DNA from: Parietaria judaica
Lineage: Eukaryota > Streptophyta > Magnoliopsida > Rosales > Urticaceae
Direction of reading: 5' to 3'
Assembly (NCBI GenBank): GCA_954871525.1
Contig: OX940864.1
Coordinates: forward strand, 7,062,001 to 7,126,000
DNA: 64,000 nucleotides
Each line of letters begins with the position of its first letter. The stretch's first letter is position 1. The position numbers and the translations under genes were made by a program. The notes below the pieces were generated by a model that was given only the letters and a program-made list of their open reading frames with translations, made no database searches and was not told the origin of the DNA. Below, in pieces: positions 25,520-36,933 of this stretch.

Positions 25520-26440
25520 CTAGGAATGGGAGAAGGTGGTGGCGAGGGGGATGAAGACGGCGAGGAAGACGATGAGCAGAAGAAGCACGGCGAGGCACAT
25601 CCACTTGCGGCTCCCTCGCTGGTACTCCTTGGCGCTGAGGAGCTGCTTGTTGCCGTCTCCCACGTAGTGCTTCGCGCTCAGCACGTGCTGCTCGATGTCG
25701 TCCATCTTCTCCCCCTGAGCCTCCACCAGCACCGCCATGTCCAGAAACACCTGGTGAAGCTCCAGCAAGCTCCTCTCCATCTCCCTCGCCGCGTCCGCTC
25801 GGTCCTGGATCTCCGTCACCGTCTCCTCCACCTTCCCCCTCCCGCTCTCCGACCGGATCGCTCGCCGCAGGAACTCCTCCCCCCCGGAGGCCACGATCTC
25901 CTCGATCGCGGCCTCGTCCGCGTGCTCCCCCGTCACCGTGAAGTACCGCCGCCCCACGGTTTCCTTGTACTCCGACATCATCCGCTGCCGGAGCGCCTGG
26001 AACTCCATCATCAGGTCCCGGAGCTTCTGCCGGAGGCCGCCGGTGACCGCGAGGCGCGTGCGGTGCGCCGGCGAGCCCGAGATCCGGCGGTTGGCGGCGT
26101 TGGCGCGGTCCATGGCTTCCAGATCCGAGCGGATCTTGCGGGATTTCTTGAGGACGGCGACGATGTCGGAGTTGATCCGCTCCCTCAGGGCTTTCAGCTC
26201 GTCGGATTTGTGGAGCGATTTGGACTCTTCGTTGGCCTGCTGGAGCTTGCCTAGGAGTTCGCGTATGGGCGCCATTTCTTGCTTGATCTTCTCGGCTTCT
26301 TCGAGGAAGAGGCCGAGGTCGGAATCCATGGCGGTCGTGGAGCAGATCTCGACGCTTCCGGCTTCGAGGTCGATGTCTTTCATGGCGGATTTCTTGAGGT
26401 CGACGTAGCTGGTGAAGGACTTGGTCATGAGGTCGTTCAT
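25520..26440 (-). CDS. SYP111: Cytokinesis-specific syntaxin KNOLLE (SYP111), intronless
   Basis: A single 306-codon frame encodes the Qa-SNARE that drives vesicle fusion at the cell plate. The N-terminus MNDLMTKSFTSYVDLKK matches KNOLLE closely, and the RRYFTVTGEHAD, RGKVEETVTEIQDR and [19 protein letters not shown] blocks follow its SNARE region. The central-layer glutamine is about residue 242 (VEAQGEK) and the C-terminal membrane helix is about 281-301. The Habc helices lie between about 45 and 165. Unlike the SYP13 gene 15 kb away it has no intron, as I recall for Arabidopsis KNOLLE and SYP112. The coding region is far richer in G+C than its surroundings, which also produces long shadow ORFs on the opposite strand. 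Mitosis-type AACGG motifs lie 120-160 bases upstream. SYP112 is less likely because its divergent central region is not seen here. Confidence 0.96.
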   Translation of the reverse strand: MNDLMTKSFTSYVDLKKSAMKDIDLEAGSVEICSTTAMDSDLGLFLEEAEKIKQEMAPIRELLGKLQQANEESKSLHKSDELKALRERINSDIVAVLKKSRKIRSDLEAMDRANAANRRISGSPAHRTRLAVTGGLRQKLRDLMMEFQALRQRMMSEYKETVGRRYFTVTGEHADEAAIEEIVASGGEEFLRRAIRSESGRGKVEETVTEIQDRADAAREMERSLLELHQVFLDMAVLVEAQGEKMDDIEQHVLSAKHYVGDGNKQLLSAKEYQRGSRKWMCLAVLLLLIVFLAVFIPLATTFSHS

Positions 26441-26562
26441 CTTCGCTCTGAATCTTCGATTATGGGATAATCGGAAGAATTGGAAAGAATGTGAAGAAGC
26501 TTTTGGTTATGGAGTTTTCTTTATTCGATCGCCATTTAAGAGAAGAGAGAGCAAATCGAATA

Positions 26563-26601
26563 TAGCCGTTGGGGAAAACGGCTACTTTTCTAAACGGCTA
26601 T
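26563..26601 (-). promoter_or_regulatory. Cluster of MSA (AACGG) mitosis-specific elements upstream of KNOLLE
   Basis: Three AACGG cores lie within 39 bases. The one at 26563-26573, read on the minus strand as CCCAACGGCTA, matches the full MSA consensus YCYAACGGYYA. The two on the plus strand (cores 26577-26581 and 26593-26597) keep AACGGCTA but not the upstream YCY. MYB3R factors use such elements to restrict expression to G2/M, which fits KNOLLE. Confidence 0.8.
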
Positions 26602-26789
26602 ATCTTTTATTAAAGAAGAAGAAAAGAAATATATACTCAAAATGGAGATATTTTCACTTCAACTATAATGATGTTATGGTTATTGTTAATATTATTTTAA
26701 TGATATTTATAAAAGTAATTGATTATTGTAATTTTGCTTTGATGTAATATATAGTTATATACCATGACATTAATTCTTTATATATTTTT

Positions 26790-27276
26790 GGGATAATTAC
26801 GGCAAATATACCCAACCTTTGGTCAAACTTTCTCCCGTGTACCCAACCTTTAAAATTGGCGGCAAAAGTACCCAACCAGCGTTGACTGTGTCTTTGGCTA
26901 AAAAACGTTAACTTTTGTCGTTAGCATAGTACACGTGTCCGTTGCAATGACATATTTTTTCAATGTTGTTTAATATGTATGAAATTTGATTAGTTCATGT
27001 GTGTTTTGGTAGATTATTTGCTGATTAATTTGTTGATTAATCTGATAGATAGATTAATTCAGTTAGTTTAACCATTAATTCAGTTAAAAATGATAGTAAT
27101 AAATTTCGGGTGGCTTATGTGGCATGTACACGTGTACTATGCTAACGGCAAAAGTTAACGTTTTTTAGCCAAAGTCACAGTCAATGCTGGTTGGGTACTT
27201 TTGTCGCCAATTTTAAAGGTTGGGTACACGGGAGGAAGTTTGACCAAAGGTTTGGTATATTTGTCGTAATTTTCCC
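26790..27276. mobile_element. Fold-back MITE, Mutator-type, 149-bp inverted ends
   Basis: The element is flanked by a perfect 9-base duplication TATATTTTT (26781-26789 and 27277-27285), the length made by Mutator transposases. Its ends, 26790-26938 and 27128-27276, are inverted copies of equal length with only about a dozen mismatches and no gap. The 189-base centre is AT-rich and non-coding, so it needs a transposase from elsewhere. Confidence 0.92.
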
Positions 27277-28129
27277 TATATTTTTTTTTTCCTAAAAATA
27301 GAATATCGCCCCTACACAATACACATTACATATGAGTGATTAACTTGAATTTATTTTGTCAGCCATATTAATACAGTACAATATTAAATTATTATGAATC
27401 AATAAAGGAAATCCCTTTAAGTACTCTTAACAATAAGTTTCTTAATTATGATAAAATTAACTAAATACTCTCAAACAAATTATATGAAGCACTCAGGTCA
27501 ACATTTTTCTTCATTATTAACAACCCAATATGCAATTAACAATGTACTATTATTTATATTAAAGAAATACTAAACGAACACGGTTTATATTTTTATTTTG
27601 TATTTTTTATTTATGAAAACATAAAATCCTTCTAAAAAAATCAAGTCAAGTCATGTTTTAGAAAGAAAATATATAAAAAAAAATCATTTTTCAAAATTGA
27701 TAACCAATGCAATTCGATTTATAAAAATATTTTTATTAAACAATTCTCAAAGATGTTAGTAATCAGCGCATCTCAAATATTAAAATGATATATATATATA
27801 TATATGCAACTTACCTATATAAAAAATATATAGAAAAATATTAATTCTTTTAAACTTATTTAAACATAAATATTGACTTAAAATTATACTTATTAATAGT
27901 TAATAAGTAACCCCAATTCCAAACTCAATATTCGGTTAAACGATTTTCATTGAGCTAAAATGTGAAAGAGATTCAGAAAGAAACTAATCATAAATCAACA
28001 AGTTATGTCAAAAGACACAATTGCCCTATCCTAAAAACAGGAACTTAATAAATAAAAGGAGACCATAAATAGAAGATGCCTAATGAAAAGGAAGTAACTT
28101 TATTGCAAGTGATGAATAATACGTCTTCT

Positions 28130-29676
28130 TCAGGCTTTCTTGTGCTTTTGCTTTTGCTTCCGCTTCGCTTTATGGGGAAACACGACACGGAAGAAGAGAG
28201 CAGCGAAGACGGCTCCGATGAAGGGGCAGATCCAGTACACGTAGAAGTGATCCCATGTGTTGTGCCAGTTGTTCGCGTAAGCCCACCCGAACGCCTGCAA
28301 ATACAAGACTCGAAACATGAGAGCATCTGATAGAAATTAAACAAAAACCGACCGGAATTCACCAAGACAATGAATTTCAGTAAAATCTAAACAAAACCAA
28401 GATAATATCAGTGAAATCCCTAAAGGTAAGACTCTAGGTACCCAAGTCGTTGGCTAATTCTAGTGTGATAATTATTTTCTTAAGCAAGAAAAGCCCTTTC
28501 ATACAGTAATCGCTTCCTAATTAATTACGGAAACACCAACGTCAAAATCAGATCTAAAATATGCTTGACTAGTTAAGAAAAATGTTACGACTCTAAGTTA
28601 CTTTCTAAAAATAAAAATTGAACTCACATTGGCAGGATTCATGGAAGGTCCAGTGTAAGATGACCCCGCAACAATTAGCGTGACAGTGGAAACAGCAAGC
28701 ATGAACGTCTTGAGAAGAGGGCTACGAGGACCCTTGAGCACAATCATTAGGACGCAAAAGGTAATTATGAAAGTCAACACCCCCTCGGCAATAGCTCCGG
28801 TGTGCAAGTCAACTTTCAACGAAGGCCCACCGAGCATGTGCTTGTATTGAACAGGCATCGCCTCGTGGATCGCCATTACTCCACCCACAGCACCCAATGC
28901 CTGTCAAATCGAAAATTTTCATGCCTCAGATTCATCATTGAGCCAGAAACGATGTCAAAAGCCCCAATTCAATCAAAGAGTGTGATACATGGCACCGAAA
29001 CGCAGGCAATTGTAGTGTCGAAGTTTGCAGCAAACGCAAAAAACGAATTTGCAGAAAGCATATTTTATCAGAGTCAACTTTAAAAATCTGAATATATTAT
29101 CATGCTTTAGTGTCTTCATGTTCACTATCAAAGCTTGCAATGTCGCTTGTTTATCACAAGAACAGATAAAACCACCATGAATGAACACGATAACACCACA
29201 AAATTTCACGCAATTCCTTCCTAAATTGAACAAATCATTATTTTCCATTAAAGATGAGCAAGCGAGAACTAAAATCGCGTCAAATATCTTCGCAGATCTC
29301 GTATTCCTAATTCGAAATCCCAATCGAAACCTACAACAGACGATCAAAGAGTCCAATTTCGAAAAATTCGAATCACCTGAGCCGGGAATCGCAGCGCCAT
29401 GCTGATAAGAGAATCGGAGCCGAGGCCCGCGGCGTAGAACGCGGCGGTTCCGGTAGGGTTGAAGCTGGCGCCGCCGAGGAGATCGCCGATGAAGGTGAAG
29501 ACGAAGACGAGAACGAAGACGAGGCTCGTGGTGATGGCGAGCGAGGGCCATATCTGACCCTGGACGCCGATCGCCGAGGAGAGAACCGCGGTGAGAGCGC
29601 CGAGAGTTGAGGCGCAGAAGATCCACATGAAAGTCAACACGGCGTCTCCGATCGCCGCCTTCACCGGACCGATCAT
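28130..29676 (-). CDS. SIP1: Small basic intrinsic protein (aquaporin) SIP1
   Basis: Three exons in transcript order, 29377-29676, 28628-28900 and 28130-28294, give 245 residues. SIPs are MIP-family channels of the ER membrane that pass water. Six hydrophobic segments are visible. The two pore motifs are NPT at 73-75 (SFNPTGTA) and NPA at 188-190 (SMNPAN); the NPT variant in the first position is a SIP1 mark. The C-terminus ends in a lysine-rich tail (KRKQKQKHKKA) as expected for SIPs. An in-frame ATG lies 27 codons upstream (29757), but the residues between are not hydrophobic or conserved and homologues start at the position chosen. It is next to an apyrase gene in the same orientation, as its orthologues are in Arabidopsis. 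Confidence 0.95.
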
Positions 29677-31206
29677 CTTCGAGCTTTGGCTACGGAATTG
29701 TGGATTTGGAGCTCTGCGCCGTCTTTGGGAAGAGTGAATTAATTGAATGAAGCACACATGAATTGACCAAGTACCAGAAAGTCGATATATATATATATAT
29801 ATATAAATTTGAAAAGAAAAAAATCATATCGATTTTCTAAATATCTTTTTTTAATATATTTTCTTTTATATGAGAAAATTACTTGAAAATTTGCAACATA
29901 TTCCTTTTTTTCTTTTTGAAAGAGAATCCAATACAATTCTAAATCTTAATTTTTAAATATTAAAAATTCGTCTTAAATAAAGCACCAAAACATTAAATTC
30001 ACATGTCAAATTTAGCTACATTATCCATTGAGATACCCAAATATTTTGAATAATTGATAGCATATATCCTCAAGTTCGTATGATCATTGATTGGTGTACA
30101 TATAGTCATATACACTTAATATTTTATTTGATTTTTGCGATATATGTACTTAAGTTATCACTTCGCTAGTTAATTGTCACAAAAACGGCCGTGTCAACTC
30201 AAATTGTCACTTTATTCACACTGAAAATCAAATATTTAGAACACTTTGATTTTAAAACAACTCCGGAGCAATTAAAAAAACAAAACAAAAAACTTCTAAA
30301 CAAACAAAACTTAAAAACATAGATATTAAATTAAAAATAATTGAAAATATTTAGTAAAGTTTTTTCTAACTTGAACTAGAGACTTGGTTATGCCTTTGAC
30401 ACATAGATAGATTCCTATTTAGTGTTTTATAAACTAAAAAGATAAAAATAATAGAGGCACATTTTTATCAATTTATGCATTTCCCTTGAAATAGATTCTT
30501 TTAATTCATGATTCAACTACCCTCTTTCTCTCCCAACAAACATGCTTCTGTTTCTTGTATATTCCTTCCTAAACAGAACCTAAAAATAACAAAATAAAAT
30601 AAAAAAACAGAATATGAGTGAACTACCAAACACCACTTTGTTCTTTTATATTCCTTTATTCTTTAAATATTAAAACCTAACTATGTTAAATTGATTTAAT
30701 CCTCGCGGTTTATAATGGATCTAAATTCAAGGAATCTTTTCGAGTTTATGTGCACTAAAAACAAAGTGAATGTCAAAATAAACAATTTTATCAAATAATC
30801 TTTTGGTAGTGAATAATATTAGTGGGTTGTTCCCTCCTAAACTCCATGGGAAAACAACCATAATCAAGGGAACAAAAATAATTTTTTTAATCTAATATAC
30901 ATGAAAAATATTCATATTTAGGCCTTTGTTTCTTTAGGCTTTTGAGAAAATTGGCCAAATAAATTGAATCTCAAAAATGAGTTTATAATAGTTCAATACC
31001 ACCAATGAATCTCAATGAACTAAATGAAGCATAGGGTTCTCAAAAATCATAAATTGGTATAGCTACATACTTTAAAGAAGATAGATTCACCAATTATTTT
31101 CTATTCTATATACCAAAATCCAACTCTTAATCCGATCGCATACCGCCTTTATCATCCGAGAATCTGTTCTTGTCGGGCAAGCTAGTCGTCCGTCTGATTG
31201 TCAAAA
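29677..31206. other. Intergenic spacer between SIP1 and apyrase
   Basis: The spacer starts with the SIP1 promoter, including a TA microsatellite at 29786-29805. The remaining 1.4 kb is AT-rich with no repeat border or gene that I can support. Confidence 0.5.
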
Positions 31207-34200
31207 TCATGTCGCCGATGACACAGCCTCTATCGCGCTACCAAGAGGCCATGCCGCTTCGACGTAGTCATTTTGATACTTCACTTTCTTCACCAATGTT
31301 ATTTCTTGCCATGGGTCCAAACCTGTGGAATAAACTTGTAAGCTCGGATCAAACGTACTAAAGCAGAAATGATTATTTACACAATGCAATAATAAATTTC
31401 TGAACTTGTCAGTTTACCCCGTGAACTCGTAGATTGTATCGGTTTGTCCTCTTACAGTCTCTCTTAAATTTTTAAAAATATATTTACTTTTCATTATTAT
31501 TTTGCAATTTAACGGAAACTATTAGTTATTTAACAGGGGGGAAACTGCAATCGTTTACAAGTCAAAGAGGGCAACTGATGCAAAAGAATAGTTCTTGGGA
31601 CAAACTAAGAGAATGAAACAAGTTCTGGGGAGCCAACTGATAATTAGTCTGATTTTCTTGAAAGTTTAAATTTAAAAAGCAATCTTAATTGCACATGAAT
31701 TGGACTTTTCGTAAGATGTAAAAAATAAAACCTAACGAAACGACTTTCTTCTTCTACATTTCTTTCTTCCAATATATAATCTAACGATGAAATGACTTCT
31801 TTCTCAATTTTAACATGCAAAATGCATATAGGCATTCTTGGTTGAATTGGAACTTACCAAAACCGTCAACGAGCAACGTGTATTGGTACACGAGGTCCAT
31901 GCAGATGTACGGTAGATTAGCCTCCTCGACATGTGGGTACACGGACTTGGCATCTTTAAGTTTAGTTTGACAAGCGCGCTTAGCAGCATCTTCAAAGTCA
32001 ACGGGGTGGACTTTGACGACAGGCTCTTTGGGGTTGACAAAACCGGCCTGAAAGTGGATATTCAACGGTTAGTCAACCCATTGACTCAAATTACCACACT
32101 GATATCGTATCTTTTTTCGACCGACCATAGATTCTAGGGATGTAAAAAAAAAAACTAAAAAAACAGGTTTTGAGCCCAGAACCAGAAAATATATATATAT
32201 ATATATTTTCAAACCGGAATTCCGGATCCGGCATGAAAACCGAATCCAGTAACCAGTTCTAGATTTCGAAAAACCAGCTTTTTAGTATCTAGTTCGTAGA
32301 CCGTATTTTATTTTTTGAGATCCAGTAACAGAATCAGATTTCCAGGTTTTGGACCCGATTTGACCTCTAACAGATTTTTACCTCAGCGGCTCTGTCAAAG
32401 AAAAAAGAAGCAACAAAAAGATTCCTTTGACCGTCGCCGCCTCCGCCGTTCCAAATCCCACCAAAAGTGCATTTCATGTGTGAACACGTGTCTCTTATTT
32501 TGAGAGCCTTGGAGGCCACCATACTGCACCTACTGAGGCTTGAGCCAGATGTGAAAGATGTTGCTTTGAAAGCTTTACCTCCATAGTTATAAGACCCTGA
32601 TAATAAATTAAACAAAATAATAATAAAAAATTTAAAAAGGGATATGCTAAGCTGCCTCAGAATCAATCTAAGCCAATCCAATGTAGTAACGAAATTTTTC
32701 ATTTGATCATTTATTTCGTACTCAAAATCAGAAGAGGAGGTAGGACTTAATGATGCCTTCAAATAAGAGTCATTAATTCGTTTTTTTTTTTTTAGTTATG
32801 CACAAGTAAGGCACAAATGCTGCTTGAGTTCCATTAATTGAACAATGCAACAAAATGTAATAATAAACCAGACAACTTAACTCGATAATAAGCAAGATAT
32901 TGGCATTTAGAACGAGAAAGAATTATGAAAAAGAAATCTGTGGACTATGGATTATAAACATACCATCGTAGCCAGCTAATATGCACGGGTTTTCATTATT
33001 TTCAGTGACCTTTAGAATCTCTGCCCGGGCTGCTAGTAAACCAAACCGCAAGTAACTGCAAATTCAATGCAAAATTTCTATAAAACTTTATTTCTTTGAT
33101 AGTAGAAGAAGAAGAATTTTGATGAAACACACAAGTACGGACGTATTTATTTGACATTTATTGACATGTAGAAGTAGCATCGTATAGAATTCTAATTTAA
33201 GTTCAGAATCATGCGTATATCTGTCAAAAGAAAGACAAACCTGTGAACGTAAAGGTAATATTTTTTCCCTTTAAGATACATTTCCTTGACATATGAATCC
33301 TCTCCATCTGTTGGTTTTGGGGCCTTCGTAGCCGCAGCCTCGGATATAGCATAAGCCATCTGAACAGATCCACCTCCCAGGTCAACCACTCCAACCGTTT
33401 CTGCGTACTTCTTCCCCAAATTTCCGCGTAGAAAATTTATTGTTACCTATCACATAAGAAGCGGAGTTCAGAGAATTTTTGGAAAAATATTAAGATCTGT
33501 CACTTAAGCACAAGATTAAGACTTTCAAGTTAGAAGAGTCATACTTCTGCATATAGTGTCAGAATTAACTTTCGGGTCGGGAAAAGTTGATTACTTTCCC
33601 GAAAGACTTCCGAACGAAAATATAAGATATAACTATCACGGCTTACGACTGCTTAATAAAATCTACTTAAGCTAAGACATGAAACCCATATGCAGAATTA
33701 TCACTCGAGCAATAACGAAAAGTTCAAACACGAAACAAACAAGAATCAAGGAACATTGCAAACCATACCCATTGATATGATCCTTCTTGCGTCCCATCGA
33801 TTACTGAAACTGCATTGGGCTCTAGCTTGAACGAGCTTTTTTCTCTCAACAGGTCCCTCACCTACAAACAGCAAAGATTTCAGGGATGTGAGAACCCGTT
33901 AGGGACACATTGATGAACACATATCACAGATAAGCAAACGCATCAATGCAAAGTACCGCTTGCAAAATGCGCTCCGAGGCATCGCCCGGCAAAGATCTCA
34001 ACCCGGCAGTTGCCTGAATTGAAACAAAAATGAACACTTAATCAGCAACAGAACACACAAAAATACGATAACATCAACAAAAAAATGAGCAAATTACTCA
34101 CTCCAACACGAACTGGAGTAGAACGCCGCAGGTTCTTCGGGACCGCCTCTTGTGATTTGTCGAGCAGGCTGACCAGAGACTCCGCAGCCGCCTTGGGATC

Positions 34201-34608
34201 ACTCGCGTACGCACTCAAACCTGGTTTCAACTGCATTGCGAAATCATTCAACGAAATGATCACACAAAACTCAGAAAGCCGAAGCTCAGGGGTCACACGA
34301 CGAACCTGAATGAAGAGCTCGAGATCATTGCCAATTGGAAGGAGATCGAGCTTCCCGTCGAAGCAAAAGACGTGGACGCGGCTTCCTGAGCTACCGGCGT
34401 CGAAAATAACGGCGTACGAGGTCTCCGACGAGGACGAAATCGTCGGCGAGACCTTGCGGTGAGAAATGGCGTACGAAGATCGCGGAGGAACCAGGTAAAC
34501 GACGAGCGAGACGAGAAAGAGAGGGACAGAGACGAGCACGAGGATCCCTCTGTACCTCTGGATCTTGTCGCGCATCGAGTCTCGGCCAGCTCCGGGTCGC
34601 TTGAGCAT
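31207..34608 (-). CDS. APY: Apyrase (nucleoside triphosphate diphosphohydrolase), APY1/APY2 type
   Basis: Nine exons in transcript order: 34306-34608, 34102-34230, 33957-34013, 33769-33861, 33241-33446, 32964-33055, 32382-32596, 31858-32047 and 31207-31322, giving 466 residues. GDA1/CD39 enzymes remove terminal phosphates from NTPs and NDPs; plant APY1/2 act in the Golgi lumen and possibly outside the cell. One N-terminal membrane helix (about 22-43) fits a type II protein. The apyrase conserved regions are all present: [38 protein letters not shown], and [11 protein letters not shown] with AWPLGSAIE at the end. The start is the ATG at 34608; the preceding in-frame codons back to a stop contain no ATG. 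Intron 1 retention would give the longer ORF seen at the 5' end. Confidence 0.96.
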
Positions 34609-36225
34609 CTTCACGGACTCGAAGAGGCTGTGGTGGCTGTGGTCTTGATCGGACGGCGGAGAATTGGTCTGGTTCTCGAGCAGCTCGGCGGAGGACGGCG
34701 ATCGGTAACGGATCTGACCGTTGACAGCCGTGGGCGGACCCTTCTGCTTGGATTCCTGAACGGTCTCCAGATTTGGACCGAGATGAGCCCTCCAATGGAG
34801 GATTCGAGGTTCGGATCAGCAGGTATCAGCAGAGAAACGCGGACGAAGATCGAAAACGAGAATGTGGATTAGCAGATCGTCAATGGCGATTCGCAGGTGA
34901 ATCGTAGAATGAGAATTCCGATGTTTCTGATTTTGGCCAAGGAAATGCAGGAGTCGCGTGTCTTCGCATTTTCAGGTGATGGCTTTCCCTCGATAATATA
35001 TTCTTAATTAATTACAAATAATTCTTAATTAATTAAAATTAGATTATAAATAAATAAATAGATATAAATTTACATACTTATTTATTTATTTGGATGTACA
35101 TACCCTGATTTTATAGGAAATAAGGTTCAAAATGATATTTTTTGCGGATAAATCGGTTGCCGTTTTGAAGATTATCGATGGATTAACGAAATTACTAAAC
35201 TAGTTTTAATAATATATTTACTAAGTTTACATATGTAAATACTCAAATAAAATAATGTCATATTCAAACAAATATAAATAAAATCATGTAATACTCAAAC
35301 CGAAGAAAATAAAAATAAAATCAAAAGATACTACGTAATTTGATGATACACTTTACACACAATGACACAATTAACCATTTGGCTTAGTGGAGAAGTCTCA
35401 CGTAGAGCAAATAGAAAATGAACTAAAAATACTCATTTGTTTGGATTCGGAAAGTCCCACATTGAATAAATACAAATAAAACAATAACATTACTAGTATA
35501 TAAATAGCAATTTCCATTTCAAAAATCCAAGCAACTTAGCTTATCTATATTGATACTTGGCTAGTAGGCCATGCAATATTTTTTTTTTTTGAAAAATACA
35601 TTTTTTTTGTTTTTTTGCATTGAATGTACTTTTGCCAAAAAATATTGAAAAGTGCACAAATTTTCGAAAAGTATCAATTTTTTGTTATTTTTACACTGTT
35701 TTTACGAATAATCGATTGTCATGAAATATTTCCCGATGACAACCGACAAGACGGATAATCGACGATTATCGAGGAAAATTTGAATCGTTACTCGCTTTTC
35801 TAAAATATTAATGGTTTAAAGTTTATCAAAGTTAGTTAAGATGTCCTTATTTTTTCTCTGCAGCTGCATAAGTACCAAGTGTTCTTTTAAAAAAAAACTG
35901 TGTAAGTACTCAATATCGCTAAAATAATGACAAATAAAACTATGATAATTGAAATTAATAACTATATTCCATCGTTGTCATCCTCAACTGGTCTGTTGGT
36001 AACAACTTGCCAGAGAAAGTGAAGCCCGTCTGGTCGGCAAAGTTTGTGTATATTGTTGTTGTCTCGATCACGTTGTCGACTTTCTGCATTGCGATGACAC
36101 AACATTCGAGGTTTCGACGAGTTGAGAAGTAGTTTAACCGCACGAGTGGGCTTATTTTCATGTTGCTCTAAAGCCACGAGTGGACTCGAGTGCTTCACGA
36201 CGATGATGTTGATGCCCATGTCGGC

Positions 36226-36933
36226 CAGGGGCGATTTTACATTGGGCCGAACGGGATCGGCCGCCCCCACTCAATCCGAGATTTCAAGTAAATTTTTTAA
36301 ATATTTTTAAATATTTATACGATCATTAATATTAAAAAATTACTCATTACATTGTCAAACTTACATTGTGGTGTAGTGGAAAAAAGGAGTACAACATAAT
36401 TTTACTTCTTGATAAGAGGTCCAAGGTTCAATTCCCACCATAGACATAAATATGCATTCTTTTCCTTCTTCATTATTTTTTATTTTCAATGGCAAATCTA
36501 TATAAATTACTAAAAAGTTAAAAAAAAAAATCCGTCACAACTAATATATATATATATATTTAATAAATCACACACATTTTATTTAAGTCTATTATTAAAA
36601 ATTATTTTAACACATACATCATTAAACTATCTCATATATTCATGTTATTCAAATATTAATTTATCATACAATGACTGAATATTCGACAATCTTTTTTAAA
36701 ATTATCTTTCATAAAAAAAATTAAGAATTAAGTATAAGAATCCAAGAAAAATATATTTTATTGTATCGATAAAGAGATTATAATAAATTATTTAGTTGAT
36801 AAAAATTTATAAATGACAATTGTAATGCAATATATGTTATTATATTACGCGTTTTAATATTCCATCTTATTTTAAAAATTATGTTATGTTAATTTTTCAC
36901 CCCCACTCATAAAGTTTTCTGGCTTCGCCCCTG
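36226..36933. mobile_element. Non-autonomous hAT element (Tip100-like), 8-bp target duplication
   Basis: The 708-base element begins CAGGGGCGATTTTAC and its other end, inverted, begins CAGGGGCGAAGCCAG, so the terminal inverted repeat is CAGGGGCGA. The flanks are ATGTCGGC (36218-36225) and ATGTCGGA (36934-36941), an 8-base duplication with one mismatch, as hAT transposases make. The interior is AT-rich and has no transposase. It contains tRNA-like pol III box words (see 36369-36435). Confidence 0.88.
36369..36435 (+). other. tRNA-like A and B boxes inside the hAT element
   Basis: TGGTGTAGTGG (36369-36379) matches a pol III A box and GGTTCAATTCC (36425-36435) a B box, 45 bases apart. The intervening sequence does not fold as a tRNA that I can see, so this is either a captured SINE piece or a chance match. 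Confidence 0.45.

Larger units (their letters stand above)
26441..28129. other. KNOLLE promoter and spacer to SIP1
   Basis: The first 160 bases carry the KNOLLE promoter motifs. The rest is AT-rich spacer with a Mutator-type MITE (26790-27276) and a TA microsatellite near 27790. No further gene is supported. The right end runs into the SIP1 3' UTR. Confidence 0.6.

Noticed and set aside
25421..26254. 277-codon open frame antisense to KNOLLE, and others at 25938-26408
   Set aside because: They exist only because the KNOLLE coding region is G+C-rich; the translations are Leu/His/Arg/Pro-rich with no domain.
28802..29405. Plus-strand ORFs across SIP1 introns and exons
   Set aside because: They run through the SIP1 exon 2 and intron 1 in antisense and have no domain.
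34391..34795. 134-codon minus-strand ORF at the apyrase 5' end
   Set aside because: It is out of frame with the conserved apyrase exon 1 and overlaps its leader.
36369..36435. A tRNA gene
   Set aside because: A and B boxes are present, but I could not fold an acceptor stem or anticodon arm around them.
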